Part shown: positions 7,277 through 13,532 of the stretch, in pieces
How the letters are laid out: each line of letters starts with the position of its first letter
Position numbering within the stretch: the first letter of the stretch is position 1
Source: Dehalococcoidia bacterium
GTDB lineage: Bacteria > Chloroflexota > Dehalococcoidia > GIF9 > AB-539-J10
Direction of reading: 5' to 3'
Length of the DNA: 13,624 bases
Assembly: GCA_030605665.1 (NCBI GenBank)
Contig: JAUWHW010000030.1
Span: 1 to 13,624, forward strand
Notes under the pieces: generated by a model
Databases searched by the model: none
Told to the model about the DNA's origin: nothing
What the model saw: only the letters and a program-made list of their open reading frames with translations
Position numbers and translations under genes: made by a program

Positions 7277-8131
7277 ATGCCTAAATTGGAAGCGGCTAAG
7301 AGGTTTATGCGAAAGTGGGTTGGTTCTATTCCCTTTTTTGCCCTGATCGGCCTCATTATCGGAACTTTAATTTCTATCCCAGCCATACATAGGCCATATA
7401 TTGGCATGGTAACTATCTCTGGGCCCATTGTGGAACAAGCCTATGCTGATGATATCGTGGCGATGCTCAGGTATGCCAGAAATGATGGCGATATAAAAGT
7501 GGTTGTTTTGCACATAGATAGCCCTGGGGGAGAGGCGAGCATTGTTGAGCAAATATACCTTGATGTGCTTCGACTGAGAAGACGAAAACCTGTAATTGCT
7601 TCCGTAGGGTCACAAGGAGCCAGTGGTGGCTATTATATTGCCGTAGCATCAAATTTTATCTACGCTGAGCCGTCTTCTCAGCTTGGCAGCATAGGAGCTT
7701 GGACTAGCTTGCCTACGCCTGAAGAACTGGAGGAAGATATTGTCACTACTGGACCATTCAAAGCTATTGGTGGCTCAAGGAGAAAAGCCACTGCTGACTT
7801 GGAGACAGTGAAGGAAGAGTTTGCCTCCGCGGTCATGTCCCAAAGGGGAGATCGCCTGAGGCTATCTGAGGAGGAACTCTCCCGGGCTGAAGTCTATTCG
7901 GGTGTGGAAAGCCTTAGGTATGGACTTATAGATGACATTGGAACAAGCACTGACGCCATACAAAAGGCAGCCAGCTTAGCTGGAATTAGGAATTATGGAG
8001 TAATTGATATTAACGAAAAACTTCGTATATGGAAGCCGACTTACTGGCCTTTGTTTTTTAGCCTAGAGGACTTGAAATCACGAACTGGCTTGATGCCTAC
8101 TTATTACTACCTATACTTTGAGTCGAGGTGA
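7277..8131 (+). CDS. sppA: SppA-like signal peptide peptidase (S49 family)
   Basis: Membrane-bound serine peptidase that degrades cleaved signal peptides and other membrane fragments. The product has 284 residues, similar to the short SppA form. It has an N-terminal membrane anchor (about 18-36), then a ClpP-like core with GMVTISGPI, VVVLHIDSPGGEA (76-88) and the nucleophile motif GASGGYYIA (Ser116). The general-base lysine should be K162 in GPFKAIG, which aligns with the GKYKDIG segment of known SppA proteins; this is by eye. An AGAGGA site precedes the ATG. The next gene starts 5 nt after the stop, which suggests that the two proteins act together at the membrane. Confidence 0.9.
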   Translation: MPKLEAAKRFMRKWVGSIPFFALIGLIIGTLISIPAIHRPYIGMVTISGPIVEQAYADDIVAMLRYARNDGDIKVVVLHIDSPGGEASIVEQIYLDVLRLRRRKPVIASVGSQGASGGYYIAVASNFIYAEPSSQLGSIGAWTSLPTPEELEEDIVTTGPFKAIGGSRRKATADLETVKEEFASAVMSQRGDRLRLSEEELSRAEVYSGVESLRYGLIDDIGTSTDAIQKAASLAGIRNYGVIDINEKLRIWKPTYWPLFFSLEDLKSRTGLMPTYYYLYFESR

Positions 8132-8136
8132 ATTGA

Positions 8137-9018
8137 TTGGGTAAAAGAATTGCTATTCTCCTTATCGCAATATTGCTTGTCCTCTTGGGGCGATGGCTTT
8201 TTTACTACAGCGGGTTTTATATTGCCCCTCCCAGTGAGATGCCTGACTATGAACAAATTGTCGCTCCTCTAGAACCTTCAACAGAGTACTCCGATGAGTA
8301 TGAACAGGGCAAGGGCACTGTATTGCTTGATTTAGCCCATGATAATGCCTTTGATGTAGAGGAGCTTAATGTGTTGACATCGCGACTTATTTCTCGAGGC
8401 TTGACTATTGAGCTTCTGGGCACGGAGAATGACCTGGAAGAAGAACTTTTGGAGGTGGATGGCTTCATTATAGTTTGTCCCCGAGGAGAATTCACCAAGG
8501 AGGAAAGAGAGACTGTAGAGGAGTTTGTGAACAATGGAGGGAAGCTGCTACTAATTGCTGACCCGACTAGGAGTGGTGAGATTAACAGCATATCCCTCAA
8601 GTTTAGCTTAATATTCGAGCCTGACTACCTCTATAACCTGAAGGAAAATGACGCTAACTTCAGGAATATATTTATTACAGAATTCAGGGAAAACGAGATA
8701 ACCAAGGGCTTGGAAAAGATAGCCCTTTATACCGCTGGTTCCATCACCTCGGCTAACTGCACTGCCTTTGTTGACCAGAATACCTTTTCCTCAATAATAG
8801 AGACAAGGAAAGAGCTTTCACCTATGGCTTTAACTAATGAATCTAATGTACTGGCAATTTACGATCTTACCTTTATCACCGAGCCCTATAATGGTATTCT
8901 AGATAATAACAAACTCATATCCAATATAGCCAACTGGCTAGCAACCCCGGCTGAGGAGGAAGAAGTGGAGGAAGAAGAAGAGGTGGAGGAGGAACCAGAG
9001 GAAGAAGTAGCAGAATAA
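8137..9018 (+). CDS. Membrane-anchored protein with GATase-like/DUF4350-like domain and acidic tail
   Basis: No clear named family. The start is a TTG at 8137, 7 nt after a GAGGTGA ribosome site that overlaps the sppA stop. The product has 293 residues with an N-terminal membrane span (about 4-24). The extracytoplasmic domain resembles the glutamine-amidotransferase-like or DUF4350 fold found in ABC-type accessory proteins: VLLDLAHDN (62-70), a central VDGFIIVCPRGEFTKEE segment and GGKLLLIADPTRSG. The last 25 residues are almost all Glu and Val. Sharing an operon with SppA suggests an envelope role. After the TAA the same frame remains open for 45 codons (to 9153), so the protein may once have been longer. 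Confidence 0.75.
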   Translation: MGKRIAILLIAILLVLLGRWLFYYSGFYIAPPSEMPDYEQIVAPLEPSTEYSDEYEQGKGTVLLDLAHDNAFDVEELNVLTSRLISRGLTIELLGTENDLEEELLEVDGFIIVCPRGEFTKEERETVEEFVNNGGKLLLIADPTRSGEINSISLKFSLIFEPDYLYNLKENDANFRNIFITEFRENEITKGLEKIALYTAGSITSANCTAFVDQNTFSSIIETRKELSPMALTNESNVLAIYDLTFITEPYNGILDNNKLISNIANWLATPAEEEEVEEEEEVEEEPEEEVAE

Positions 9019-9133
9019 GCAAAGCCAGCCATTGAGAAAGCTATAGAAGCAAGTGGTGCGATTGGTGTCGGACTACGCGATGAAGTTGGGCCACCTCAGG
9101 AAAGGGGACGGCGCCGAAGCCCTGCACAAGGCC

Positions 9134-9166
9134 TTGACTTTTGTTTGGCTTAGGTGATTATATAAT
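9134..9166 (+). promoter_or_regulatory. Probable promoter of the metalloprotease gene
   Basis: TTGACT (9134-9139) is followed by the overlapping -10 candidates TTATAT (9158-9163, spacer 18, preceded by TGA as an extended -10) and TATAAT (9161-9166, spacer 21). The -10 lies in a small palindrome GATTATATAATC. The start would be about 25 nt before the GTG at 9199. Confidence 0.55.
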
Positions 9167-9198
9167 CAAAAATAAACAAAGGAAGGAGGTGATAAAGG

Positions 9199-9945
9199 GT
9201 GAAAAAGCTATTAGTCGCATTCTTGGTAGCAGCCCTTCTTGCCACATCAGCGGTAGCGGTGGTGAGTGCTAAACCAGGCAAGCCAGTACGCCCTGAAAAA
9301 CTAGACCAGGTTATTTTTGTGCATCCTGTAGCTCCTGATAAGCCCGGGAAGCCTCCCGCTCCCCCAGGAAAGCCTCCTAAAGAAGAGGAAGAGAAGGTCT
9401 ATGATTATTACGAATTGTGGGGTGGTTACCTAGCTGAAATTGCCAAATACTACATTAACCCTAATGTCAGCCTGGTTACTGAAGGTAACCCTGTTGAGGC
9501 AGTTAATGATGCTGCTGAGGCTTGGGATGCAGTAACGGCTGATGAGTTATTCAGCTATGCTGGCACAACCGAAAAAAGATGGTATGCGGAAGATGGTCAG
9601 AACACCGTATCTTGGGTCAAGTTTACACCGCGGAATTATATTGCAGTAGTGGTAATGTGGTATGACTCGGAGAGTATAATCTGGGAGTTTGATATCGTCT
9701 TCAACACCTTCCACAAGTGGGGAATCGACCCAGTTAAGGAGGACAAAGATACCATAAAGAGGGCTTTTGATATCCAAAATATCGCCACTCATGAGTTCGG
9801 ACACCCGGTAGGTTTAGATGATCTGTACGATGAGATATACAGCGAGCTCACCATGTATGGCTACTCAAGCAAGGGTGAAACAAAAAAGTGCTCTCTGGAG
9901 ATTGGCGATATTGCTGGCGCTCAGTCCCTTTACGGAGCATCATAA
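9199..9945 (+). CDS. Secreted metzincin-type zinc metalloprotease (matrixin-like)
   Basis: A predicted secreted zinc protease. The start is GTG, 7 nt after a near-perfect AAGGAGGTGAT ribosome site. The product has 248 residues: a signal peptide (1-24, cleavage likely after VVSA), a Pro/Lys/Gly-rich linker (25-65) and a catalytic domain. The zinc motif HEFGHPVGLDD has H198, E199, H202 and D208; a Met-turn candidate is M219 in SELTMYG. Aspartate as third ligand recalls snapalysin-type enzymes rather than the His of typical matrixins. FDIVFNT (164-170) also fits matrixins. No propeptide cysteine switch is visible. The gene appears to be monocistronic, with its own promoter and a terminator after it. 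The substrate is unknown. Confidence 0.82.
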   Translation: MKKLLVAFLVAALLATSAVAVVSAKPGKPVRPEKLDQVIFVHPVAPDKPGKPPAPPGKPPKEEEEKVYDYYELWGGYLAEIAKYYINPNVSLVTEGNPVEAVNDAAEAWDAVTADELFSYAGTTEKRWYAEDGQNTVSWVKFTPRNYIAVVVMWYDSESIIWEFDIVFNTFHKWGIDPVKEDKDTIKRAFDIQNIATHEFGHPVGLDDLYDEIYSELTMYGYSSKGETKKCSLEIGDIAGAQSLYGAS

Positions 9946-10006
9946 AAACCGAAGCTGTTTATAAAAATGGAATAAGCGTCGAGGCTAATTATAGAAACAC
10001 GCGGTT

Positions 10007-10043
10007 GGGCAGGCCTGTAACATGATTATGGTCCTGCCCCATT
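10007..10043. terminator. Terminator between convergent genes
   Basis: GGGCAGG (10007-10013) pairs with CCTGCCC (10033-10039) over a 19-base loop, followed by CATTTCTT. It lies between the metalloprotease gene and the oppositely oriented acpS, so it can serve the plus-strand gene and perhaps both. The T-run is imperfect. Confidence 0.6.
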
Positions 10044-10091
10044 TCTTATAGTAGCGCTTTACTTAAATCCTCATGCTGTGCTGCTTAGCTG

Positions 10092-10451
10092 CTATGTCCC
10101 TATAACGGCAGCTACGGCATATTGCTTGGTATCGGAAAGGCTGATACAGAATTCACTTAAGTTTAACTTTTGGGCCCTCTCTCTGGCTTTACCGTAAAGT
10201 TGCACTAAAGGCTTGCCATCAGCGTTAGGCAGGATCTCAATCTCTCGCCAGCCAATGCCTTTAGCGCCGGTGCCTAAGACCTTCATTACTGCTTCTTTGC
10301 CGGCAAAATGAGCAGCTAAGGGTGCAATTCTACCCTGGTAAATCCTGAGCTCAGCTTCAGTATAAATTCGGTTTAAGAAACGCTTATCCCATCGCTTTAT
10401 TGCTGACTCAATACGTTTTACCTCTACAATATCAATGCCGATGGAGTTCAT
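10092..10451 (-). CDS. acpS: Holo-[acyl-carrier-protein] synthase
   Basis: Transfers the 4'-phosphopantetheine arm from coenzyme A to the serine of acyl carrier protein, which activates it for fatty acid synthesis. The product has 119 residues, the normal size. The family signatures are GIDIVEVKRIE (5-15, with Mg-binding D7), FLNRIYTEAEL (25-35) and FAGKEAVMKVLGTG (49-62, with metal ligand E53), then GIGWREIEIL and ISLSDTKQYAVA. A good AAAGGAGAG site precedes the ATG on the minus strand. The stop is TAG, with a TGA six codons further. It converges on the metalloprotease gene. Confidence 0.95.
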   Translation of the reverse strand: MNSIGIDIVEVKRIESAIKRWDKRFLNRIYTEAELRIYQGRIAPLAAHFAGKEAVMKVLGTGAKGIGWREIEILPNADGKPLVQLYGKARERAQKLNLSEFCISLSDTKQYAVAAVIGT

Positions 10452-10492
10452 GTTACTTGCTCTCCTTTATTTTTATCTATTATCTCTCTTTC

Positions 10493-10513
10493 TAAAAAGC
10501 ACTGCAAAGCGCT
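10493..10513 (-). terminator. Intrinsic terminator upstream of acpS (minus strand)
   Basis: On the minus strand AGCGCT (10513-10508) pairs with AGTGCT (10503-10498) through one G-U pair over the loop TTGC, followed by a run of T ending in TTTTTAG. It lies 40 nt before the acpS ribosome site. It would either end an upstream minus-strand transcript or act as an attenuator of acpS. Confidence 0.5.
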
Positions 10514-10757
10514 ATATCTTATCACTGCCTCCCACTTCCTACTTGCTTAAAGCTGCCCTCCTTGAGTTGCCACAGGAATTCTACTATCTCTCCCCTTCAG
10601 TCGCCTTTCCTGCCTCATATCCTTTAGGCCCAACAAAATTGTGGCACCATTTTCCTGGGGCTGTTGGTGCTAAAACCTCCTTTCCTTATGTCCTCCTTGT
10701 TCGAGGGCTCTTACTATCTTATCACTTTTCCACGCAAATCAGCATAGAGCCCCTAGG
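10514..10757 (-). other. Gene-free structured stretch between acpS and the mtbB promoter
   Basis: I see no convincing gene here. The minus strand is strongly purine-rich, with several GGAGG words, and can form local hairpins such as GCACCA (10651-10656) with TGGTGC (about 10665-10671) and the CCAACA/TGTTGG type pairing next to it. The open plus-strand frame across it has no ribosome site and looks like a shadow. Short minus-strand frames are broken by stops. A terminator follows on the minus strand, so an untranslated RNA or a long acpS leader is possible. No known riboswitch motif was recognised. Confidence 0.35.
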
Positions 10758-10760
10758 GTG

Positions 10761-10790
10761 TTGACAGGTTTGTTCATCTTCTGCTCTAAT
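10761..10790 (+). promoter_or_regulatory. Promoter of the mtbB-mtbC operon
   Basis: A perfect -35 TTGACA (10761-10766) is followed after 18 bases by TCTAAT (10785-10790, five of six) with an extended -10 TG at 10782-10783. Transcription would start near 10797, leaving a leader of about 180 nt before mtbB that contains the whole palindromic element. Confidence 0.75.
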
Positions 10791-10817
10791 TGCTTTTTGG
10801 AGATAACTATAGTGAGG

Positions 10818-10953
10818 GTGTTTAAAAACGTAGTGCGAGGCTTTAGCCTCGTGCATGACCCTAAAGGGTTGCACTACGAGTATCTTGGGGGTGAATGGGT
10901 ATTAAAACTGGACGGGGCAAAGCTAGTTTTGAATCTGAGGCAAAATTAAACAG
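10818..10953. repeat. Leader element, copy 1 (inverted-repeat bounded, double palindrome)
   Basis: An element of about 135 nt upstream of mtbB. Its ends TGTTTAA (10819-10825) and TTAAACA (10946-10952) are complementary. Inside lies a 48-nt segment (10830-10877) made of two hairpins (GAGGC-TTTA-GCCTC and GACCC-TAAA-GGGTT) framed by GTAGTGC/GCACTAC. Then come TTGGGGGTGAA (10885-10895) and CTGAGGCAAAATTAAACAG (10935-10953). The whole layout recurs before the last gene. The mtbB ribosome site follows 13 nt later. It could be a small mobile repeat or a regulatory RNA leader. Confidence 0.85.
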
Positions 10954-10975
10954 TCTCATAATAGAAAGGAGGTAA
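10895..10975 (+). CDS. Possible leader peptide before mtbB
   Basis: A 26-codon frame starts at ATG 10895, right after GGGGGTGA, runs through the conserved 3' block (reading SEAKLNSL) and ends 3 nt before the mtbB ATG, overlapping its ribosome site. The comparable frame before the last gene reads AEAKLNSL in the same position. Shared residues and stop-start proximity hint at a translated leader that couples to the next gene. The ribosome-site spacing is too short to be comfortable. Low confidence. Confidence 0.2.
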   Translation: MGIKTGRGKASFESEAKLNSLIIERR

Positions 10976-10978
10976 TAA

Positions 10979-12382
10979 ATGGAGAAAATTTATACCAAAA
11001 TGGGAGACGGTTCTGTAACTGAACTAAGTGAGAGTGAATTAAAACGAGACTTAGAAGAAGGTACCAGGGATGCTGCGGAACGAGGAAAGATCCCTCCTCT
11101 TTCCGAAGATGAGCTATCATACCTTTTTGATGTCTATAGCAGTCCTGCTAAATTTGTGGGTGTAGACCATGGAAACGAAGTGATTCTTAGCTACGACAAT
11201 CCCACTATTAAACTTAGGCGTAGAGGGTTATTACTTCATAGGATTCAGTCGCTTCAAATTTTCGAGAAGGCTTTAGGCGCTGACACAGTGGAGTTCGGTG
11301 ATGTTGATTATAGTTTTAAGCTGGTAAAAATTCCTATAACTTACGCGCAAACTGAAGCCGAACAAGCCTTATTGGTGACAACTATCCCTTTGTTTTATGG
11401 GGCTATGCCCAATTTAGGCTTATATACCCAACCAGATGGTCCCTGCCCCAATCCCATGGAGCTACTACCTCAAGGTAAAATATCTGAAGCCAGGGTAGCC
11501 CAAGAAGAGATGATAGAATATGCTGTTAACGATATGGTTTATGTATCCAGTGCGCTGTATGAGTCTGGAGTAGATGGTATTGATTTCGATACTACGGCAG
11601 CAGGAGGAGATACGGATTTTTTGGCTACTTTGCGTGCTGTTGAGATATTAAAAAGGAAATATCCTCAGATGTGTATTGAAATGGGAATGTCGGGAGAATT
11701 CATTTTAGGAATGCACGGCGAGTTAACTTATGATGGAGTTCGTCTGTCGGGATTATATCCTCATAAGCAACTTGAATTAGCTGAGAAAGCTGGAGTTACT
11801 ATTTTTGGTCCATGTATTAATACTGATACAGATAAGTCATGTGCGTGGAACATAGCTCGGGCAGCTACTTTTACGAAAGCCTGTGTTCAGAATGCGAATA
11901 TACCTGTTCATGCCAATATGGGCATGGGCGTAGGAGGAGTTCCTGTGACTGCTGAGCCTCCTGTAGATGCAGTATCCAGGGCCTCCAAAGCCATGGTAGA
12001 AGTAACCAGGCTGGATGGTTTGTAGATAGGGGTGGGAGACCCGGTGGGGATGGCTGCTGCTCATGTTCAGGCTTCGGGTATGGGTGGGATGCGCACTGCT
12101 GGAGATCTGGTAGGTCGCATGCAAATGTCCCGAGGAATGAAAATCAAAGAAGCTAAAGAGTATGTGGCCAATAAGTTAAAAGTTTCCGTATCTGACCTTG
12201 CAGACCCGGTGGTAATGCAGGAGATAAGAGAAGATTTAGATATTGGGATGCTGTCGACCCCATTCCATCCTGGATCGGCTAAAGGTATCGAAGCTAAATT
12301 TCGCATAGCAGAACTGTTAGGTATAGAAATCAACTGTGTAAATATGTTCAAGGATAGAATAGGTAGAAAATTAAGAGAGTAG
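10979..12382 (+). CDS. mtbB: Dimethylamine:corrinoid methyltransferase, pyrrolysine-containing (in-frame TAG)
   Basis: Transfers a methyl group from dimethylamine to the cobalt of a corrinoid protein, the first step of methylamine use. The first 348 codons end at TAG 12023-12025 and the same frame continues to 12382. Read through, the product has 467 residues, as I recall for archaeal MtbB. The start resembles MtbB ([20 protein letters not shown]), as do [38 protein letters not shown] and NMGMGVGG. The TAG lies in [15 protein letters not shown], exactly the DGI-Pyl-IGVGDP site of MtbB. It is therefore a pyrrolysine codon and not a disabling mutation. A strong AAAGGAGG site precedes the ATG. 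mtbC and a tRNA-Pyl gene follow. The final stop is also TAG, with a TGA five codons later. Confidence 0.93.
12023..12025 (+). other. Amber codon read as pyrrolysine (residue 349 of MtbB)
   Basis: This is the only in-frame stop between the mtbB start and its C-terminus. The sequences before ([10 protein letters not shown]) and after ([10 protein letters not shown]) both belong to conserved MtbB blocks with no gap or shift. In MtbB, MtmB and MttB the pyrrolysine ring lies in the active site and binds the methylamine. Just downstream only a weak short stem (GGGT/ACCC) is visible, so I cannot claim a PYLIS-type element. Confidence 0.92.
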
Positions 12383-12453
12383 GAGGGTAATTTTCGATGA
12401 CTTAAAACTCTGAAGTTATGCTGAGAGAGGAGATTAAAAAAGGAGGTCAAACT

Positions 12454-13098
12454 ATGGATAAAGAGGAACTTTTAAAGGAAGCCGGAAAATCTATTATTGA
12501 TGCTGATAAAGCCAAGGCTGAGGAATTGTCACGGCGTGCTATTGCTGAAGGGATAAATCCCTTAGAGGTAATTAACAAAGGATTCAGGGTTGGCATAACT
12601 AAAGTAGGTGATCTCTTCGGGAGGGGAGAGCTATTTTTGCCTGAGCTAATACTATCAGCTGAGGCCATGAAGGGGGCTACAGATATTCTTAGCGCTGCAC
12701 TGCCAAAAGATGCGCAAAGGAGAGGAAGAGTAGTGATAGGGACTGCTCAGGGTGATATTCATGATATTGGGAAAAGCATGGTAGTCTCATTCCTACAAGC
12801 TAACGGGTTTGAGGTTTATGATGTTGGTCGTGATGTAGAGATACAGAAATTTATCCACAAAGCTCAAGAGGTGGATGCAGATATAATAGGCATGAGTGCT
12901 TTATTAACTACTACTATGAGTGGTCAGAAGATATTAATACAGGAGCTCAAGAAGGCTGGTTTGCGTGACAGATTCAAGGTAATGGTTGGTGGGGCTCCTG
13001 TTACACAAAGGTGGGCTGATAGAATTGGTGCAGATGCCTATGGGGTAGATGCAGCCGATGCAGCCAGGAAAGCAATGAAACTATTAGGTGAGGGATAA
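12454..13098 (+). CDS. mtbC: Methylamine corrinoid protein (MtbC/MttC family)
   Basis: Methyl carrier that accepts the methyl group from MtbB and passes it to a MtbA-type enzyme. I chose ATG 12454 because AGGAGG lies 7 nt before it and the protein then begins as the family does (MDKEELLKEA); an ATG at 12418 would add 12 unlikely residues. The product has 214 residues. The N-terminal helical cap (about 1-88, with GELFLPELILSAEAM) is followed by a B12-binding domain. That domain has DIHDIGK (101-107, His103 as lower cobalt ligand), GFEVYDVGRDV (118-128), the MSALLTTTM loop (147-155) and VMVGGAPVT (177-184). It lies 71 nt after mtbB in the same operon. MtbC versus MttC cannot be decided by sequence alone; position favours MtbC. 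Confidence 0.92.
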   Translation: MDKEELLKEAGKSIIDADKAKAEELSRRAIAEGINPLEVINKGFRVGITKVGDLFGRGELFLPELILSAEAMKGATDILSAALPKDAQRRGRVVIGTAQGDIHDIGKSMVVSFLQANGFEVYDVGRDVEIQKFIHKAQEVDADIIGMSALLTTTMSGQKILIQELKKAGLRDRFKVMVGGAPVTQRWADRIGADAYGVDAADAARKAMKLLGEG

Positions 13099-13119
13099 GG
13101 GGAATTCCTTAGCTGGTGT

Positions 13120-13141
13120 AGCCATAATGCTTGTTATGGCT
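13120..13141 (+). terminator. Hairpin after mtbC, possible terminator or processing site
   Basis: AGCCATAA (13120-13127) pairs perfectly with TTATGGCT (13134-13141) over TGCTTG, followed by GTTTGTG. The T-run is weak, so it may slow, stop or process the mtbBC transcript before the tRNA gene at 13165. Confidence 0.45.
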
Positions 13142-13160
13142 GTTTGTGATAGCATATATT
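13131..13160 (+). promoter_or_regulatory. Possible promoter of the tRNA-Pyl gene
   Basis: TTGTTA (13131-13136) and TATATT (13155-13160) are 18 bases apart, with four and five matches to consensus. Transcription would begin almost at the tRNA 5' end. The -35 overlaps the hairpin above. The alternative is that the tRNA is cut from the mtbBC transcript. Confidence 0.35.
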
Positions 13161-13164
13161 ACAG

Positions 13165-13233
13165 GGGGGATGGATTGGAAGGAGCACATAGATTCTAAAT
13201 CTGTGCAGCCGGGTGTGACCCCCTGATTCCCCG
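13165..13233 (+). tRNA. pylT: tRNA-Pyl (anticodon CTA)
   Basis: The acceptor stem GGGGGAT (13165-13171) pairs with ATTCCCC (13226-13232), discriminator G233. Only one base (13172) joins it to the D arm. The D loop has five bases (GGAAG), and the D stem GATT/GAGC is weak with one A-G mismatch. The anticodon stem has six pairs, CATAGA/TCTGTG, around the loop TTCTAAA with CTA at 13195-13197. The variable loop is CAG, three bases. The T stem CCGGG/CCCTG has one C-T mismatch, and the loop TGTGACC lacks TTC. The six-pair anticodon stem, short linker, small D loop and CAG variable loop are the hallmarks of tRNA-Pyl, and the sequence lines up along its length with the Desulfitobacterium type as I recall it. 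CCA is not encoded (GCTA follows). Confidence 0.92.
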
Positions 13234-13397
13234 CTAATAAATTTAGAATCGGAATTTTGCTGGATAGCAAAAACGCTAACCTAATTATTCAGCGGTTTTG
13301 CTAATGATCTCCCGGTGTAAATACCTTTAAAAATCAACCGAAGAAAGCGACTTGATTAAAAAACCACGATGTTTAATACTGATAATTAAAAATTTAA
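13234..13397 (+). other. tRNA-Pyl trailer region with competing hairpins
   Basis: No gene seen. The trailer contains ATTTAGAATC (13241-13250), a perfect complement of the anticodon-arm bases GATTCTAAAT (13191-13200). Then TTTTGCT (13255-13261) can pair with AGCAAAA (13266-13272). The same second arm can instead pair, as AGCAAAAACGCT (13266-13277), with AGCGGTTTTGCT (13291-13302), 11 of 12 positions. The two hairpins exclude each other. No T-run follows either. The remainder to 13397 is AT-rich without a convincing promoter. Confidence 0.5.
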
Positions 13398-13532
13398 GCT
13401 GTTTAAAAATGTAGTGCGAGGCTTTAGCCTCGTGCACGACCCTAAAGGGTCGCACTACAAAATTTGGAGGTGAAAAATTTCCCAGATAATCAAGCTGAAG
13501 CTAAAATCAAAGCTGAGGCAAAATTAAACAGC
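13398..13532. repeat. Leader element, copy 2
   Basis: Second copy of the element before mtbB. The ends GCTGTTTAA (13398-13406) and TTAAACAGC (13524-13532) are perfectly complementary. The 48-nt double palindrome (13411-13458) differs from copy 1 at two positions only. Both differences turn a C-G or G-C pair into a G-U type pair, so RNA pairing is kept. TTGGAGGTGAA (13464-13474) and CTGAGGCAAAATTAAACAG (13513-13531) lie at nearly the same spacing as in copy 1. The ribosome site of the last gene follows 15 nt later. Confidence 0.85.

Noticed and set aside
10435..10949. Plus-strand open frames between acpS and mtbB
   Set aside because: They lack ribosome sites, overlap the acpS start, a promoter and the palindromic element, and have no protein-like pattern.
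10818..10953. CRISPR array or known riboswitch
   Set aside because: There are only two distant copies and no spacer pattern. No cobalamin, T-box or other known conserved motif was recognised.
12023..12025. Nonsense mutation turning mtbB into a pseudogene
   Set aside because: The codon is specifically TAG at the Pyl column, both halves are intact, and a tRNA-Pyl gene lies beside it.
12023..12120. PYLIS-like stem-loop after the amber codon
   Set aside because: Only a short GGGT/ACCC stem is visible, too weak to claim.
12026..12382. A separate 116-residue gene after mtbB
   Set aside because: It is in the same frame as mtbB, has no ribosome site of its own and is the C-terminal part of the MtbB domain. 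The TAG between them is at the pyrrolysine site.
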